DNA of 64,000 nt from Geodermatophilus sp. YIM 151500 (lineage in GTDB: Bacteria; Actinomycetota; Actinomycetes; Mycobacteriales; Geodermatophilaceae). Positions 47,106 to 55,689 of this stretch are shown in pieces. How positions within the stretch are numbered: position 1 is the stretch's first letter; every line of letters begins with the position of its first letter. The DNA lies in the NCBI RefSeq assembly GCF_025716945.1, contig NZ_JAOVZT010000008.1, forward strand, positions 38,050 through 102,049, read 5' to 3'. A program made the translations under genes and the position numbers. The notes under the pieces were generated by a model. It was not told where the DNA came from and made no database searches. It saw only the letters and a program-made list of their open reading frames with translations.

Positions 47106-48113
47106 GTGAGCACTTCCGCACCGGGTGCCGAACGTCCCTGGGTGCCGGTCGACCCCCTCGCCGGGGTGCTGGCCGACCTGCGGATGCGCGGAACCTTCTA
47201 CTGCCGGACCGAGGCCACCGCCCCCTGGGGGATGGAGATGCCCGCGTTCGACGGGTGCCTGAGCGTCCACGTGGTCACCGACGGCAGCTGCCGGCTGGAG
47301 GTCGACGGGGCCGACTGCGAGCTGCAGGTCGGCGACCTGGCCCTGGTGCCGCACGGGCGCGGCCACCTGCTGCGCAGCGACCCCGGGGCACGGATCCTGG
47401 GACGGGCCGACCTGCTGCCCCAGGACCACCTCGGCGAGCACTACTCGGTGCTGCGGCTGGACGGCGGCGGCGCCCGCACCGCGATGGTGTGCGGCGTCCT
47501 CGAGATCGACCGGCCCGGCGCGGCCCACGTGCTGGACCTGCTGCCACCCGTGGTCGTCGTCGGCGGCCGGGACGCGGCCCGCGCGGGATGGCTGCCCGTC
47601 GTCCTGGGACTGCTCACCGACGAGGTCCGGCACGGCCGCCCGGGCTCCGAGGCGGTGGTCACCCGCCTCGCCGACGTCCTCGTCATCCAGGCGATCCGGG
47701 CCTGGCTGGACGGCGCGAGCGCCGGACCCGGCTGGCTGCGGGCGCTGCGCGACCCGCAGATCGGGCCGGTCGTCGCCCGGGTGCACCGCGACCCGGGCGA
47801 CGGCTGGACGCTCGAGCGGCTGGCCCGCGAGGCCCGAATGTCGCGGTCGACCTTCGCCGCGCGCTTCGCCGAGCTGGCCGGCGAGCCGGCCGTCCGGTAC
47901 GTGACGCGGTGGCGGATGCACCGGGCCGGGGTGGCCCTGGCCCGCGGTGCGCGCGTCGGCGAGCTGGCCCGGCAGTTCGGCTACGAGTCCGAGGCCGCGT
48001 TCGCCCGGGCGTACAAGCGCGTGGTCGGCACGACCCCGGGCGCGGTGCGGGCTGGGTCAGCCGTGCCCACCGGGCCCGGGACCGCCGCGGACGCCGTCAG
48101 CCGCGGGCCCTGA
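47106..48113 (+). CDS. AraC family regulator with cupin sensing domain
   Basis: A 335-residue regulator. The N-terminal cupin_6 domain (residues 15-185) has LSVHVVTDGSCRLEVDG and LQVGDLALVPHGRGHLLRSDPG. The C-terminal AraC DNA-binding domain (about 220-315) has LAREARMSRSTFAARFAELAGEPAVRYVTRWRM in the first helix-turn-helix and FGYESEAAFARAYKRVVGTTPGAVR in the second. GTG at 47106. This type usually controls an adjacent oxidoreductase; here the divergent SDR-like gene is the obvious target. It overlaps the convergent CoA ligase gene by 17 bp. Confidence 0.92.
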   Translation: MSTSAPGAERPWVPVDPLAGVLADLRMRGTFYCRTEATAPWGMEMPAFDGCLSVHVVTDGSCRLEVDGADCELQVGDLALVPHGRGHLLRSDPGARILGRADLLPQDHLGEHYSVLRLDGGGARTAMVCGVLEIDRPGAAHVLDLLPPVVVVGGRDAARAGWLPVVLGLLTDEVRHGRPGSEAVVTRLADVLVIQAIRAWLDGASAGPGWLRALRDPQIGPVVARVHRDPGDGWTLERLAREARMSRSTFAARFAELAGEPAVRYVTRWRMHRAGVALARGARVGELARQFGYESEAAFARAYKRVVGTTPGAVRAGSAVPTGPGTAADAVSRGP

Positions 48114-49698
48114 GCTCCTTGCGGAGGATCTTGCCGGCCGCCGACTTGGGCACCTGCTCGATGAACTCCACGATCCGGATCTTCTTGTGCGGCGCCACCC
48201 GGCCGGCCATGTACTCGATGACCGCCTCCTCGGTGACCTGCGAACCGGGCGCGCGGACGACGAAGGCCTTGGGCAGCTCCTCGCCGCTCTCGGCGTCCTT
48301 CACGCCGATGACGGCGGCGTCGGCGACGTCCGGGTGACCCAGCAGCACGGCCTCCAGCTCGGCCGGGGCGACCTGGTAGCCCTTGTACTTGATCAGCTCC
48401 TTGACCCGGTCGACCACGCTGTAGCGGCCGTGCTCGTCGACGACGGCGACGTCGCCGGTGTGCAGCCAGCCCTCGGCGTCGAGCGTCTCGGCCGTGGCCT
48501 CGGGGTTGTTCAGGTAGCCCCGCATCACCTGCGGGCCGCGCACCCACAGCTCGCCGCGCTCGCCGGGCGCGGCGTCCTCCCCGGTGGCCGGGTCGACCAG
48601 CCGGCACTCGGTGTTCGGAAGGGCGTAGCCGACCGAGCCCTTGGGCACCCCGCCGGTCGCGCCGGGCGGCTCCATGCCGGCGTCCGGGGTGGAGTGCGAC
48701 ACCGGCGACAGCTCGGTCATCCCGTAGCCCTGGGCGACCGTGACGCCGTCCGCCGCCCCCCGGCGCAGCCGCTGCTCGGCGGCGAGCGCCAGGCCCTCGT
48801 CGAGGGGCGCGGCGCCGGAGGTGATGGTGCGCAGGCTGGACAGGTCGTACCGGTCGACCAGCGGGTGCTTGGCCAGCGCCAGCACGATCGGCGGGGCGAC
48901 GAACGCGCGGGTGATCCGGTGGTCCTGGATGGTGCGCAGGAAGTCCTCGAGGTCGAACCGGGGCAGCGTGACGACGGTGCAGCCCAGCGCCAGGCCCAGG
49001 TTCATCAGCACGGTCAGCCCGTAGATGTGGAAGAACGGCAGGACAGCGATGACCCGCTCGTCGCCCTCGTGCCGGTTCATGATCACCTGGCTCTGCAGCA
49101 CGTTGGCGACCAGGTTGCGGTGGGTCAGCATCGTGCCCTTCGGCAGGCCGGTCGTGCCGCTGGAGTAGGGCAGGGTGACCAGGTCGGACGCCGGGTCGAT
49201 GTCGACCTGCACCGACGGCGCCCGGCTGGCCAGCAGGTCGCGCAGCGAGGCGTGCCCCTCGGCGCCGTCCAGGACGATCACCTCGTCGACCGGCGCCTGC
49301 TGCACCGCCGCCGTCGCGCGGTCGAGGAACGGACCGACGGTGATCAGCACCTTGGCCCCGGAGTCCTTGAGCTGGTAGGCGATCTCGTCGGGCGTGTAGA
49401 GCGAGTTGATCGGCGAGGAGACGCAGCCGGCGGCGGCGATGCCGTGGAAGACCACCGGGTACCAGGGCGTGTTCGGGCTGAACACCGCGACGACGTCGCC
49501 CTTGCGCAGCCCCCGCTCGTGCAGCGCGGCCGCGACCCGGTCGACGTAGCCCGCCAGCTGGCCGAAGGTGATCGTGTCGCCCTTGAGCCCGTCGATCAGC
49601 GCCGCCGTGTCGGGACGGTCGGCGTTCGCGCCCAGGACGAAGGCGGGCACCGACAGGTCCGGGATCTCGACGTCGGGGTAGAGGCTGGCCAGCGCCAC
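48097..49698 (-). CDS. AMP-dependent CoA ligase, 4-coumarate-CoA ligase-like
   Basis: A 533-residue full-length ANL enzyme. The P-loop is LPYSSGTTGLPKGTMLTH near residue 175, A5 is YGMTELSP near 325, A7 is WLHTGDVAVVDEHGRYSVVDRVKELIKYKG near 403, and the C-terminal catalytic Lys is in KSAAGKILRKELR. The closest general type is plant-like 4-coumarate-CoA ligase, which activates aryl or acyl acids to CoA thioesters. GTG at 49698 has GAGGAG upstream. The acid substrate cannot be predicted. A thioesterase gene lies upstream in the same direction. Confidence 0.93.
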   Translation of the reverse strand: MALASLYPDVEIPDLSVPAFVLGANADRPDTAALIDGLKGDTITFGQLAGYVDRVAAALHERGLRKGDVVAVFSPNTPWYPVVFHGIAAAGCVSSPINSLYTPDEIAYQLKDSGAKVLITVGPFLDRATAAVQQAPVDEVIVLDGAEGHASLRDLLASRAPSVQVDIDPASDLVTLPYSSGTTGLPKGTMLTHRNLVANVLQSQVIMNRHEGDERVIAVLPFFHIYGLTVLMNLGLALGCTVVTLPRFDLEDFLRTIQDHRITRAFVAPPIVLALAKHPLVDRYDLSSLRTITSGAAPLDEGLALAAEQRLRRGAADGVTVAQGYGMTELSPVSHSTPDAGMEPPGATGGVPKGSVGYALPNTECRLVDPATGEDAAPGERGELWVRGPQVMRGYLNNPEATAETLDAEGWLHTGDVAVVDEHGRYSVVDRVKELIKYKGYQVAPAELEAVLLGHPDVADAAVIGVKDAESGEELPKAFVVRAPGSQVTEEAVIEYMAGRVAPHKKIRIVEFIEQVPKSAAGKILRKELRARG

Positions 49699-49767
49699 GG
49701 TGTGCTCCTCCTCGGGGTGCGGTGTGGCGCCAGTCTCACATCAGGTGGGGCGCGAGGTGCGCCGTGG

Positions 49768-49832
49768 CCCGGCGCGGCCGTGGGCTCAGCCGCGCGGCGC
49801 CCCGGCGCGGCCGCGGGCTCAGCCGCGCGGCC
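49768..49832. repeat. 33-bp tandem duplication at the 3' end of the thioesterase gene
   Basis: Bases 49768-49799 and 49801-49832 are the same apart from one or two positions, with core GGCTCAGCCGCGCGG. The right copy contains the thioesterase stop codon and last codons; the left copy is the same stretch repeated just beyond the gene. Confidence 0.8.
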
Positions 49833-50247
49833 AGAGCACCGACTGGGTGCAGCGGAACAGCGCGATCGTCTTCCCGCTGCCGGCGGCGCGGACGACGGCG
49901 TCCCAGACCTGCGTCGTCCGGCCCGCGTGGACGTTGGTGGCCACGGTGGTGATGCGGCCGTCGCGGGCGGTGCCCAGGAAGTTGCTCTTCAGCTCGATGG
50001 TGGTGAAACCGGCCGAGCCCTCGGGCAGCAGCGCGCGGGTGGCCAGGCCGCAGGCGGTGTCGGCCAGCCCGATCACGGTGGCGGCGTGCAGGTAGCCGTT
50101 GGGTGCGAGCACCTCGGGGCGGACGTCGAGGTGCGCCTCCAGCCGCCCCGGCTCGTGGCTGTCGACGACCAGGCCGAGCATGCCCGGCAGCGTGCCGGGG
50201 AGCAGGTCGTTGAGCTGGTCGGCGGTGTGGAACCCGGTGGCGGCCAT
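49819..50247 (-). CDS. PaaI-type hotdog thioesterase
   Basis: A 142-residue hotdog-fold protein of the PaaI/4HBT group. Signature stretches are GMLGLVVDSHEPGRLEAHLDV (start of the fold), PNGYLHAATVIGLADTACGLATRALLPEG (the active-site helix, where Asp or Glu helps hydrolysis) and FTTIELKSNFLGTARDGRI. It hydrolyses acyl- or aryl-CoA. ATG at 50247 is followed by AATGFHTADQL; an earlier in-frame GTG exists. It lies upstream of the CoA ligase gene and might recycle CoA from its products. Confidence 0.88.
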   Translation of the reverse strand: MAATGFHTADQLNDLLPGTLPGMLGLVVDSHEPGRLEAHLDVRPEVLAPNGYLHAATVIGLADTACGLATRALLPEGSAGFTTIELKSNFLGTARDGRITTVATNVHAGRTTQVWDAVVRAAGSGKTIALFRCTQSVLWPRG

Positions 50248-50283
50248 GGCGGCGACGCTAGCGCCGGGCCTCGACCTCGCCGC

Positions 50284-50325
50284 GCGGTGCCCGACCTCGC
50301 GCTGCAGGGCGAGGCCGGGCACCGC
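50284..50325 (-). terminator. palindrome after the VOC gene, CTGCAG family
   Basis: Arms 50284-50300 and 50309-50325 (GCGGTGCCCGACCTCGC and its complement) match at 16 of 17 positions around an 8-nt loop with CTGCAG. A partial copy of the right arm follows at about 50359-50377. It lies between the VOC stop codon and the thioesterase gene. The 14519 element has the same CCGACCTC stem and CTGCAG loop. Confidence 0.7.
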
Positions 50326-50393
50326 GGGGTGAGGCCGGTGGGGTCAGCCGCTCCGCGCGGTGAGGTCGGGCACCGCCAGCCGAGGTCGGCGCG

Positions 50394-50780
50394 TCAGCCG
50401 GCCCGCGCGGTCTCCCACAGGCCGAGGACGTTGCCCTCCGGGTCGCGCACGTAGGCGACGAACCCCATGTCGCCGACCGGCTGCTTGCCGACGACCACCG
50501 CGCCGCCGGCCGCCTCGATCCGGGCCAGCTTGCCCTCGATGTCGGGGACGTCGACCACGATGACCGGCCCGGGCGCCGGGTGCGACGAGCGGACGTTCAG
50601 CCCGCCGTTGATGAACCCGGGCTCGGTCGGTCCCTCGTCGCCGCTCGGGCCGGACATGACGAGCGTGTACTCGCCGTCGGGCATGTCCTGCAGCTGCCAC
50701 CCGAAGGCTTCCTTGTAGAAGCTGCGCGCCCGTTGTCCGTCGTCGTAGGGCAGTTCGAAGTGCACGACGCGGTCGCTCAT
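50394..50780 (-). CDS. VOC family protein
   Basis: A 128-residue single-repeat vicinal-oxygen-chelate protein, VVHFELPYDDGQRARSFYKEAFGW, then VIVVDVPDIEGKLARIEAAGG and the C-terminal FVAYVRDPEGNVLGLWE. It resembles glyoxalase/bleomycin-resistance proteins of unknown substrate. ATG at 50780 sits eight bases after GGGAGG, which favours it over GTG at 50789. The metal-binding residues probably include His in the first strand and the late Glu in LGLWE. Confidence 0.88.
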   Translation of the reverse strand: MSDRVVHFELPYDDGQRARSFYKEAFGWQLQDMPDGEYTLVMSGPSGDEGPTEPGFINGGLNVRSSHPAPGPVIVVDVPDIEGKLARIEAAGGAVVVGKQPVGDMGFVAYVRDPEGNVLGLWETARAG

Positions 50781-50867
50781 CACGGTCACCTCCCGGTCGG
50801 GGTCCGGACGGCGGCGACGCTAGACCTGCACGGCGGAGCGGTGAACGGGTCGCGACGTCGTCGTCCG

Positions 50868-51728
50868 TCAGGCCAGGCCGCGGACGGTCCGCGCGGGCGG
50901 GCGGTCGCCGCGGATGGAGGCCACCATGTCCAGCGTCTGCCGGGTGGCGGCGACGTCGTGCACGCGGAACACGCGCGCGCCCAGCCAGGCGCTGACCGCG
51001 GTCGCCGCCAGCGTGCCGGTCAGCCGCTGCTCGAGCGGGACGTCGAGGGTCTCGCCGACGAAGTCCTTGTTCGACAGCGCGACCAGCACCGGCCAGCCGG
51101 TGGCCACCAGCTCACCCAGCCTCCGGGTGGCCTCCAGCGAGTGCCGGGTGTTCTTGCCGAAGTCGTGGCCGGGGTCGACCAGCACCCGCTCGCGGTCCAC
51201 CCCGGCGGCGACCGCGGCCTTCGCGAGCGCCGTCGTCCGGGCGACGATGTCGGCCACCACGTCGGCGTACTGCACGCGGTGCGGCCGGGTGCGCGGCGGC
51301 AGCCCGCCGGCGTGCGTGCACACGATGCCCGCCCCGGCCTCGGCCGCGACGCCGGCCAGCGACGGGTCGACCCCGCCCCACGCGTCGTTGACCACGTCGG
51401 CGCCGGCGGCCAGCGCCTCCTTCGCGACCGCCGACCGCCAGGTGTCGATCGAGATCGGCAGCGTCGGGTGCGCCGACCGGATGGCGGCGACCAGGTCGAC
51501 GGTGCGCCGGATCTCCTCGGCGGCGTCCACCTCCTCGCCGGGCGCGGCCTTCACGCCACCGACGTCCACCATGTCGGCGCCCTCGTCGACGACCTGGTCG
51601 ACCCGCTCGAGCGCCGCGGTCAGCTCGTAGGTGGCGCCGCGGTCGAAGAAGGAGTCCGGGGTGCGGTTGACGATCGCCATCACCACCAGCGCGCCGTCGG
51701 GCACGTCGAGCCGGCCGAGCCGCAGCAA
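50868..51728 (-). CDS. dihydropteroate synthase-like protein, FolP2 type
   Basis: A 286-residue pterin-binding TIM barrel. It starts GALVVMAIVNRTPDSFFDRGATYEL and has MVDVGGVKAAPGEEV, ISIDTWRSAV and VVNDAWGG. The late motifs differ from true FolP: DPGHDFGKNT in place of DPGxGFGK and ALSNKDFVGET in place of the SRK(R/S)FLG pterin/sulfonamide loop. The mycobacterial FolP2 has these same changes and was reported to lack dihydropteroate synthase activity. The real function is unknown. The TTG start at 51728 is supported by GGGGAGGA at the usual distance; GTG at 51704 is an alternative. Confidence 0.85.
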   Translation of the reverse strand: MLRLGRLDVPDGALVVMAIVNRTPDSFFDRGATYELTAALERVDQVVDEGADMVDVGGVKAAPGEEVDAAEEIRRTVDLVAAIRSAHPTLPISIDTWRSAVAKEALAAGADVVNDAWGGVDPSLAGVAAEAGAGIVCTHAGGLPPRTRPHRVQYADVVADIVARTTALAKAAVAAGVDRERVLVDPGHDFGKNTRHSLEATRRLGELVATGWPVLVALSNKDFVGETLDVPLEQRLTGTLAATAVSAWLGARVFRVHDVAATRQTLDMVASIRGDRPPARTVRGLA

Positions 51729-51797
51729 CCCCGTCCTCCCCCCGTCCGTGGGTCTGTGGTGGAGTCAGGAAACCAGACCGGTGGAAGGGGAGGACTC

Positions 51798-52259
51798 ATG
51801 GCGCAGACCACGGTCGACGGCGTCGAGGGCGTGCTGGACCTGGTGGGCCGGCAGCTGGGCACCAGCGACTGGGTGACCATCACCCAGGAGCGGGTGGACC
51901 GGTTCGCCGAGGCCACCGGCGACGACCAGTGGATCCACGTCGACGTGGAGCGGGCGAAGCGGGAGAGCCCGTTCGGCGGCCCGGTCGCGCACGGCTACCT
52001 GACGCTGTCGCTGCTGCCGATGCTGATCCCGCAGATCGTCGACATCACCGGCTTCCGCATGGGCGTCAACTACGGCGCCGAGAAGATCCGCTTCCCGGCC
52101 CCGGTGCCGGTGGGCAGCCGGGTGCGCGCGTCGGCGGTGATGGAGGACGCCAGGGCCTTCGAGGGCGGCGTCCAGATGAACTTCGGCGTGACCGTGGAGG
52201 TCGAGGACCAGCCGAAGCCGGCCATGGTCGCCACCGTCGTCTACCGCCGCTACCTCTGA
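51798..52259 (+). CDS. MaoC-like (R)-specific enoyl-CoA hydratase
   Basis: A 153-residue hotdog hydratase of the MaoC group. The catalytic Asp/His pair is in FAEATGDDQWIHVDVERA, followed by GGPVAHGYLTLSLLPML. It hydrates trans-2-enoyl-CoA to the (R)-3-hydroxyacyl-CoA. GGGGAGGA precedes ATG 51798. It shares a 69-bp divergent region with the FolP2-like gene. It ends upstream of a perfect long palindrome that separates it from the convergent serine hydrolase gene. Confidence 0.93.
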   Translation: MAQTTVDGVEGVLDLVGRQLGTSDWVTITQERVDRFAEATGDDQWIHVDVERAKRESPFGGPVAHGYLTLSLLPMLIPQIVDITGFRMGVNYGAEKIRFPAPVPVGSRVRASAVMEDARAFEGGVQMNFGVTVEVEDQPKPAMVATVVYRRYL

Positions 52260-52285
52260 GCCTGGCAGTGAGGCCGCGCGGGGTG

Positions 52286-52348
52286 GGGGCATAGGAAGCT
52301 TTGCCTGCGTCGAGCGGCCCGATACGCAGGCAAAGCTTCCTATGCCCC
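52286..52348. terminator. perfect 25-bp palindrome, AAGCTT family
   Basis: Arms 52286-52310 and 52324-52348 are perfect complements over 25 bases with a 13-nt loop; the core is ATAGGAAGCTTTGCCTGCGT. It lies between the convergent MaoC and serine hydrolase genes, so it can terminate both. Its right arm GCAGGCAAAGCTTCC matches that of the element at 7712-7770. Confidence 0.85.
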
Positions 52349-52363
52349 GGGGGGGAGGGGGCG

Positions 52364-53620
52364 TCAGTCGACGAGGGCCTGGTTGACCAGAGCGCGCAGG
52401 TAGCCGCGGATCGGCAGGGTGCTCGAGGGCATCAGCTGCGTGAAGAAGGTGACGGTCACGTCCTCGACCGGGTCGACGTAGAAGGCCGTGGACGCCGCCC
52501 CGCCCCAGCTGTAGTCGCCGACGCTGGACACCACGCCGTAGCGCACCGGGTCGATCACCATCGAGAAGCCCAGGCCGAAGCCGACCCCGCGCAGCGGCGT
52601 CTCGGCGAACAGCGGCCGGCCGAAGGTCTCCAGGTCCTGGTCGCCCGGGAGGTGGTTGCGCACCATGTGCGCGATCGTGCGCGAGCCGAGCAGCCGGCCG
52701 CCGTCGTAGGCCCCGCCGCGGCGCAGCAGCTCCACGAAGCGCAGGTAGTCACCCGCGGTCGACACCAGCCCGCCGCCGCCGGAGAGGAACGCCGGCTTCG
52801 CGTGCGCGGCCGCGTCGAAGGCCTCGAGGAACGCGAAGCCCGTGGGCGCACCACCCGGCTGCCCCGGGACGGCCCCGTACAGCCGGGCCAGCGACTCGAG
52901 GTCGTCACCGTCGCGCAGCCCGAACGAGGTGCTCCGCATGCCCAGCGGCGCGAAGATCCGTGACTCGAAGAACTCGTCGAGCGGCTGACCGGAGAGCACC
53001 TCGACCAGCCGGCCGAGCACGTCGGTGGAGACGCCGTAGTTCCACTCGGTGCCGGGCTGGAAGACCAGCGGCACCGACGCCCACTGCCGGCAGGCCTCCG
53101 CGGAGTCCGCGTCCGGCGGCGTGCTCCACTCGTGGCCCATCGCGCGGTACATCGCGTCGACCGGGTGGGCGTGGTGGAAGCCGTAGGTCAGCCCTGAAGT
53201 GTGGGTGAGCAGGTGCCTGACCCGGATCGGCTCCACCTGTGGCGCCGTGACCGGCTTGAGCGCCGAGCCGGCGACGTACACCCGGGTCTCGGCGAACTCC
53301 GGCAGCCACCGGGCGATCGGGTCGTTGAGCTCGAACGCGCCTTCCTCGTACAGCATCATCGCCGCGACCGAGGTGACCGGCTTGGTCATCGAGAAGATGC
53401 GCCAGCGGGTGTCGGTCTCGACCGGCAGGCCCTCCTCGACGTTGCGCCGTCCGTACCGGCCGACGTGCACCAGCCGGCCGTGCCGCGCCACGGTGACCAG
53501 GAAGCCGGGGAGCTGCCCGTCGTCGACCCAGCGCGCCAGCCGCCGGTCCAGCCGCGCCAGCCGGGCCGGGTCGACGCCGACCTCCGCGGGGTCGGTGTCG
53601 ACGTGCAGGTCGTTGCCCAC
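52364..53620 (-). CDS. serine hydrolase, class C beta-lactamase/EstB-like family
   Basis: A 418-residue serine hydrolase. The Ser-x-x-Lys motif is [10 protein letters not shown] near residue 76. Tyr of the Y-x-x motif is in [13 protein letters not shown] near residue 192. [18 protein letters not shown] near 285 and [14 protein letters not shown] near 375 are family segments. The third class C motif (KTG) is replaced by WGGA, as in EstB-type esterases. No signal peptide is evident, so it is probably an intracellular esterase rather than a penicillin target. GTG at 53620 has a GGAGGTGA site upstream. Confidence 0.9.
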   Translation of the reverse strand: MGNDLHVDTDPAEVGVDPARLARLDRRLARWVDDGQLPGFLVTVARHGRLVHVGRYGRRNVEEGLPVETDTRWRIFSMTKPVTSVAAMMLYEEGAFELNDPIARWLPEFAETRVYVAGSALKPVTAPQVEPIRVRHLLTHTSGLTYGFHHAHPVDAMYRAMGHEWSTPPDADSAEACRQWASVPLVFQPGTEWNYGVSTDVLGRLVEVLSGQPLDEFFESRIFAPLGMRSTSFGLRDGDDLESLARLYGAVPGQPGGAPTGFAFLEAFDAAAHAKPAFLSGGGGLVSTAGDYLRFVELLRRGGAYDGGRLLGSRTIAHMVRNHLPGDQDLETFGRPLFAETPLRGVGFGLGFSMVIDPVRYGVVSSVGDYSWGGAASTAFYVDPVEDVTVTFFTQLMPSSTLPIRGYLRALVNQALVD

Positions 53621-53866
53621 GGTCACCTCCGGGTGCGGGGACGGCGGGAGGCCCTCGCCCCGCCGTCCGTCGTCCTCCCGCCGCCGGGCGGCGCCGGGAC
53701 CCGCATCCTGACCCACGGCACCGTGGGCGGACCATGCGGGTCGGGCGCCCGCCCGGCGGCGGGCGGGGAGGACACGACCGCCGGGGAGGGGCCCACGGTC
53801 GGCCGGGCCGCCCCGCGGCCGGCCCGGACCGCCGGCCCGCCGCCGGATCGGACCGCGGACCGCCGA

Positions 53867-54151
53867 TCAGACCGGGACGGAGCTGGCGGCCTTCTTGAGG
53901 TTGGAGCCGGCGGTCAGCTTGACGGTGTTCGCGGCCGGGATCTCGATCGACTCGCCGGTCTGCGGGTTGCGGCCGCTTCGCGCCGAGCGCTGGGTGCGCT
54001 CCACGGTCAGCAGGCCGGACACGGCGACCTTCTCCCCGCGGGTGATGGCGTCGACGAGCTCGTCCTGGAGCCCGGAGATTACCGAGTCGACGGTCGCGGC
54101 CGGGACGTCGGCGCGCTTGGCGATGGCGGAGACCAGTTCGGCCTTGTTCAT
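53867..54151 (-). CDS. hup: HU family DNA-binding protein
   Basis: A 94-residue HU: MNKAELVSAIAKRADVP, GEKVAVSGLLTVERTQRSARSGRNPQTGESIEIPAANTV. The segment GRNPQTGESIEIPAANTVKL holds the DNA-intercalating Arg-Asn-Pro arm. It bends and compacts the nucleoid as a homodimer. It lacks the long Lys/Ala-rich C-terminal tail of mycobacterial HupB, so it is the short bacterial type. GAAGGG lies upstream of ATG 54151. It has a long 279-bp leader region that also serves the divergent aldo/keto reductase. Confidence 0.95.
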   Translation of the reverse strand: MNKAELVSAIAKRADVPAATVDSVISGLQDELVDAITRGEKVAVSGLLTVERTQRSARSGRNPQTGESIEIPAANTVKLTAGSNLKKAASSVPV

Positions 54152-54430
54152 GGGTTTCCCTTCGTGTGATGGCTGTGCCAGGGCTCGGCAGGCGGCCGGC
54201 TCCGGAGCCCGGAGCGGTCGCGCCGGACCGGGACATCCTGGGGTCCGCGCGCGACGCGCGGACCGGCGGGTCCCGGCCGGTGGCCGACCGGGACCCCGGG
54301 CACCGTGCCAGATGACGGGCGGTCTGGCCAGTGGGGATGCCTGACGGACCCGCCGCCGTCCCGCCGATCCCACCCGCCCCGGGCCGTCCCGACGGGCGCG
54401 GCCGGGGCCGCCGCGCCTAGCGTGGGAGCC
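54152..54430. other. 279-bp divergent intergenic region upstream of hup
   Basis: No ORF or RNA gene is supported. Short GC inverted repeats such as GTCCGCGCGCGACGCGCGGAC near 54241-54261 could form a hairpin in the hup leader. The promoters for hup and the aldo/keto reductase gene must lie here, but no clear -10/-35 pair is visible. Confidence 0.4.
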
Positions 54431-55351
54431 ATGCCGCAGCTCCCGGGGACCGACCTGACCGTCAGCGACCTCTGCCTGGGCGGCAACGTGTTCGGCTGGA
54501 CGGCGGACGAGGCGACGTCCTTCGCCGTGCTCGACCGGTTCATGGACGCCGTCGACCCGCAACCGGTGTTCGTCGACACGGCGGAGTCGTACGGCGACGG
54601 GACCTCCGAGCGGATCCTCGGCGGCTGGATGGCCGAGCGCGGGCTGCGCGACCGGGTCGTGGTGGCCACCAAGGCCTCGCCGGGGCGGAAGGAGCACCCG
54701 CTGTCGGCGGGCGAGGTCCGCGCGGCGGCCGAGCGGTCGTTGCGCAACCTGCGGACCGACGTCATCGACCTCTACTACGCGCACTTCGACGACGAGACCA
54801 CCCCGCTGGACGAGACGCTGCAGGCCTTCGACGAGCTGGTGCGGGCGGGCAAGGTGCGCTACGCCGCGGCGTCGAACTACTCGGCGAAGCGGCTGGCCGA
54901 GGCCGTGGAGACGGCCGACCGGCTCGGCGTGCGCGGGTACGTGGCGCTGCAGCCGCACTACAACCTGATGGAGCGCGCCGTCTACGAGGACGAGCTGCGC
55001 GACGTCGTCGCCGGTCGCGGGCTGGGTGTCCTGCCCTACTTCGGGCTGGCGCGCGGGTTCCTGACCGGGAAGTACCGGGCGGGCGAGCGGGTGGACTCGC
55101 CGCGCGCGGCGAAGGCGGCCGAGTACGCCGGCGAGCGCGGCGACCGGGTGCTCTCGGCGCTGCACGAGGTGGCCGACGCGCACGGTGTGCCGATGGCCGC
55201 GGTCGCGCTTCGCTGGCTGGCCGACCAGCCGACCGTCGTCGCGCCGATCGCCAGCGCCCGCTCCGTGGAGCAGCTCGCCGACCTGCTGCCGATGCAGGAC
55301 CTCGTGCTCACCGACGACCAGCGGCAGTCGCTCACCGACGCCAGCACCTGA
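54431..55351 (+). CDS. aldo/keto reductase
   Basis: A 306-residue NADPH-dependent AKR barrel. The catalytic tetrad is visible: Asp and Tyr in FVDTAESYGDGTSE near residue 50, Lys in VVVATKASPG near 79, and His in LYYAHFDDETTPL near 113. VRYAAASNYSAKRL near 145 and the C-terminal ASARSVEQL hold cofactor-binding residues. It resembles YajO/Tas-type enzymes; the substrate is unknown. ATG at 54431 is chosen over an upstream in-frame ATG because the barrel begins immediately. It ends before a strong terminator. Confidence 0.92.
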   Translation: MPQLPGTDLTVSDLCLGGNVFGWTADEATSFAVLDRFMDAVDPQPVFVDTAESYGDGTSERILGGWMAERGLRDRVVVATKASPGRKEHPLSAGEVRAAAERSLRNLRTDVIDLYYAHFDDETTPLDETLQAFDELVRAGKVRYAAASNYSAKRLAEAVETADRLGVRGYVALQPHYNLMERAVYEDELRDVVAGRGLGVLPYFGLARGFLTGKYRAGERVDSPRAAKAAEYAGERGDRVLSALHEVADAHGVPMAAVALRWLADQPTVVAPIASARSVEQLADLLPMQDLVLTDDQRQSLTDAST

Positions 55352-55356
55352 GCAGC

Positions 55357-55408
55357 GGAGTGCGAGGGCGCAGGGAAGAGGGCGCAGAAGCCTGCACCCT
55401 CGCACTCC
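55357..55408. terminator. bidirectional terminator between aldo/keto reductase and DUF1059 genes
   Basis: Arms 55357-55374 and 55391-55408 (GGAGTGCGAGGGCGCAGG and complement) match at 17 of 18 positions, the remaining pair being G-U in RNA, around a 16-nt loop. It starts 5 bp after the reductase stop codon and 10 bp from the DUF1059 stop. Confidence 0.82.
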
Positions 55409-55417
55409 ATCAACGGG

Positions 55418-55585
55418 TCAGTGGATGTGGGCGCGGACGGCGGCGACCAGCTCGGGCGTCACGGTCGTGACGCCGTGGTCGGCGGCGGCGTGGCCGGCGA
55501 CCTGGCTGAAGATGCCGTCCTCGTCGGCGGCGGTGAACCGCGCGCTGCAGCCGGGGATGACGTCGCCGCAGGCGAAGGTCTTCAT
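55418..55585 (-). CDS. small DUF1059 family protein
   Basis: A 55-residue protein, MKTFACGDVIPGCSARFTA, then DEDGIFSQVAGHAAADHG and a C-terminal VTPELVAAVRAHIH. The Cys-Gly-x-x-x-x-x-Cys pair and following helix are typical of the short DUF1059 family. The function is unknown; the two cysteines and His residues could bind a metal. GGAGTC lies upstream of ATG 55585. It stands between the strong terminator and the EAL gene and is likely expressed from its own promoter or from that of the EAL gene. Confidence 0.85.
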   Translation of the reverse strand: MKTFACGDVIPGCSARFTAADEDGIFSQVAGHAAADHGVTTVTPELVAAVRAHIH

Positions 55586-55689
55586 GGGCGGACTCCTTGT
55601 CGGGTCGGGTGGTGCGACCGGCCGCCCTGCGCGGCCGGGGTCCGGGTGGCCCCCGCGGGGGGCCCGCTGCCGGCCGGCGGGGTGCTCGG

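Noticed and set aside
55418..55585. Treating this stretch as empty because no long frame covers it
   Set aside because: A 55-residue frame with a DUF1059-like sequence, a start codon and an upstream GGAG stretch is present, so it is annotated as a gene.
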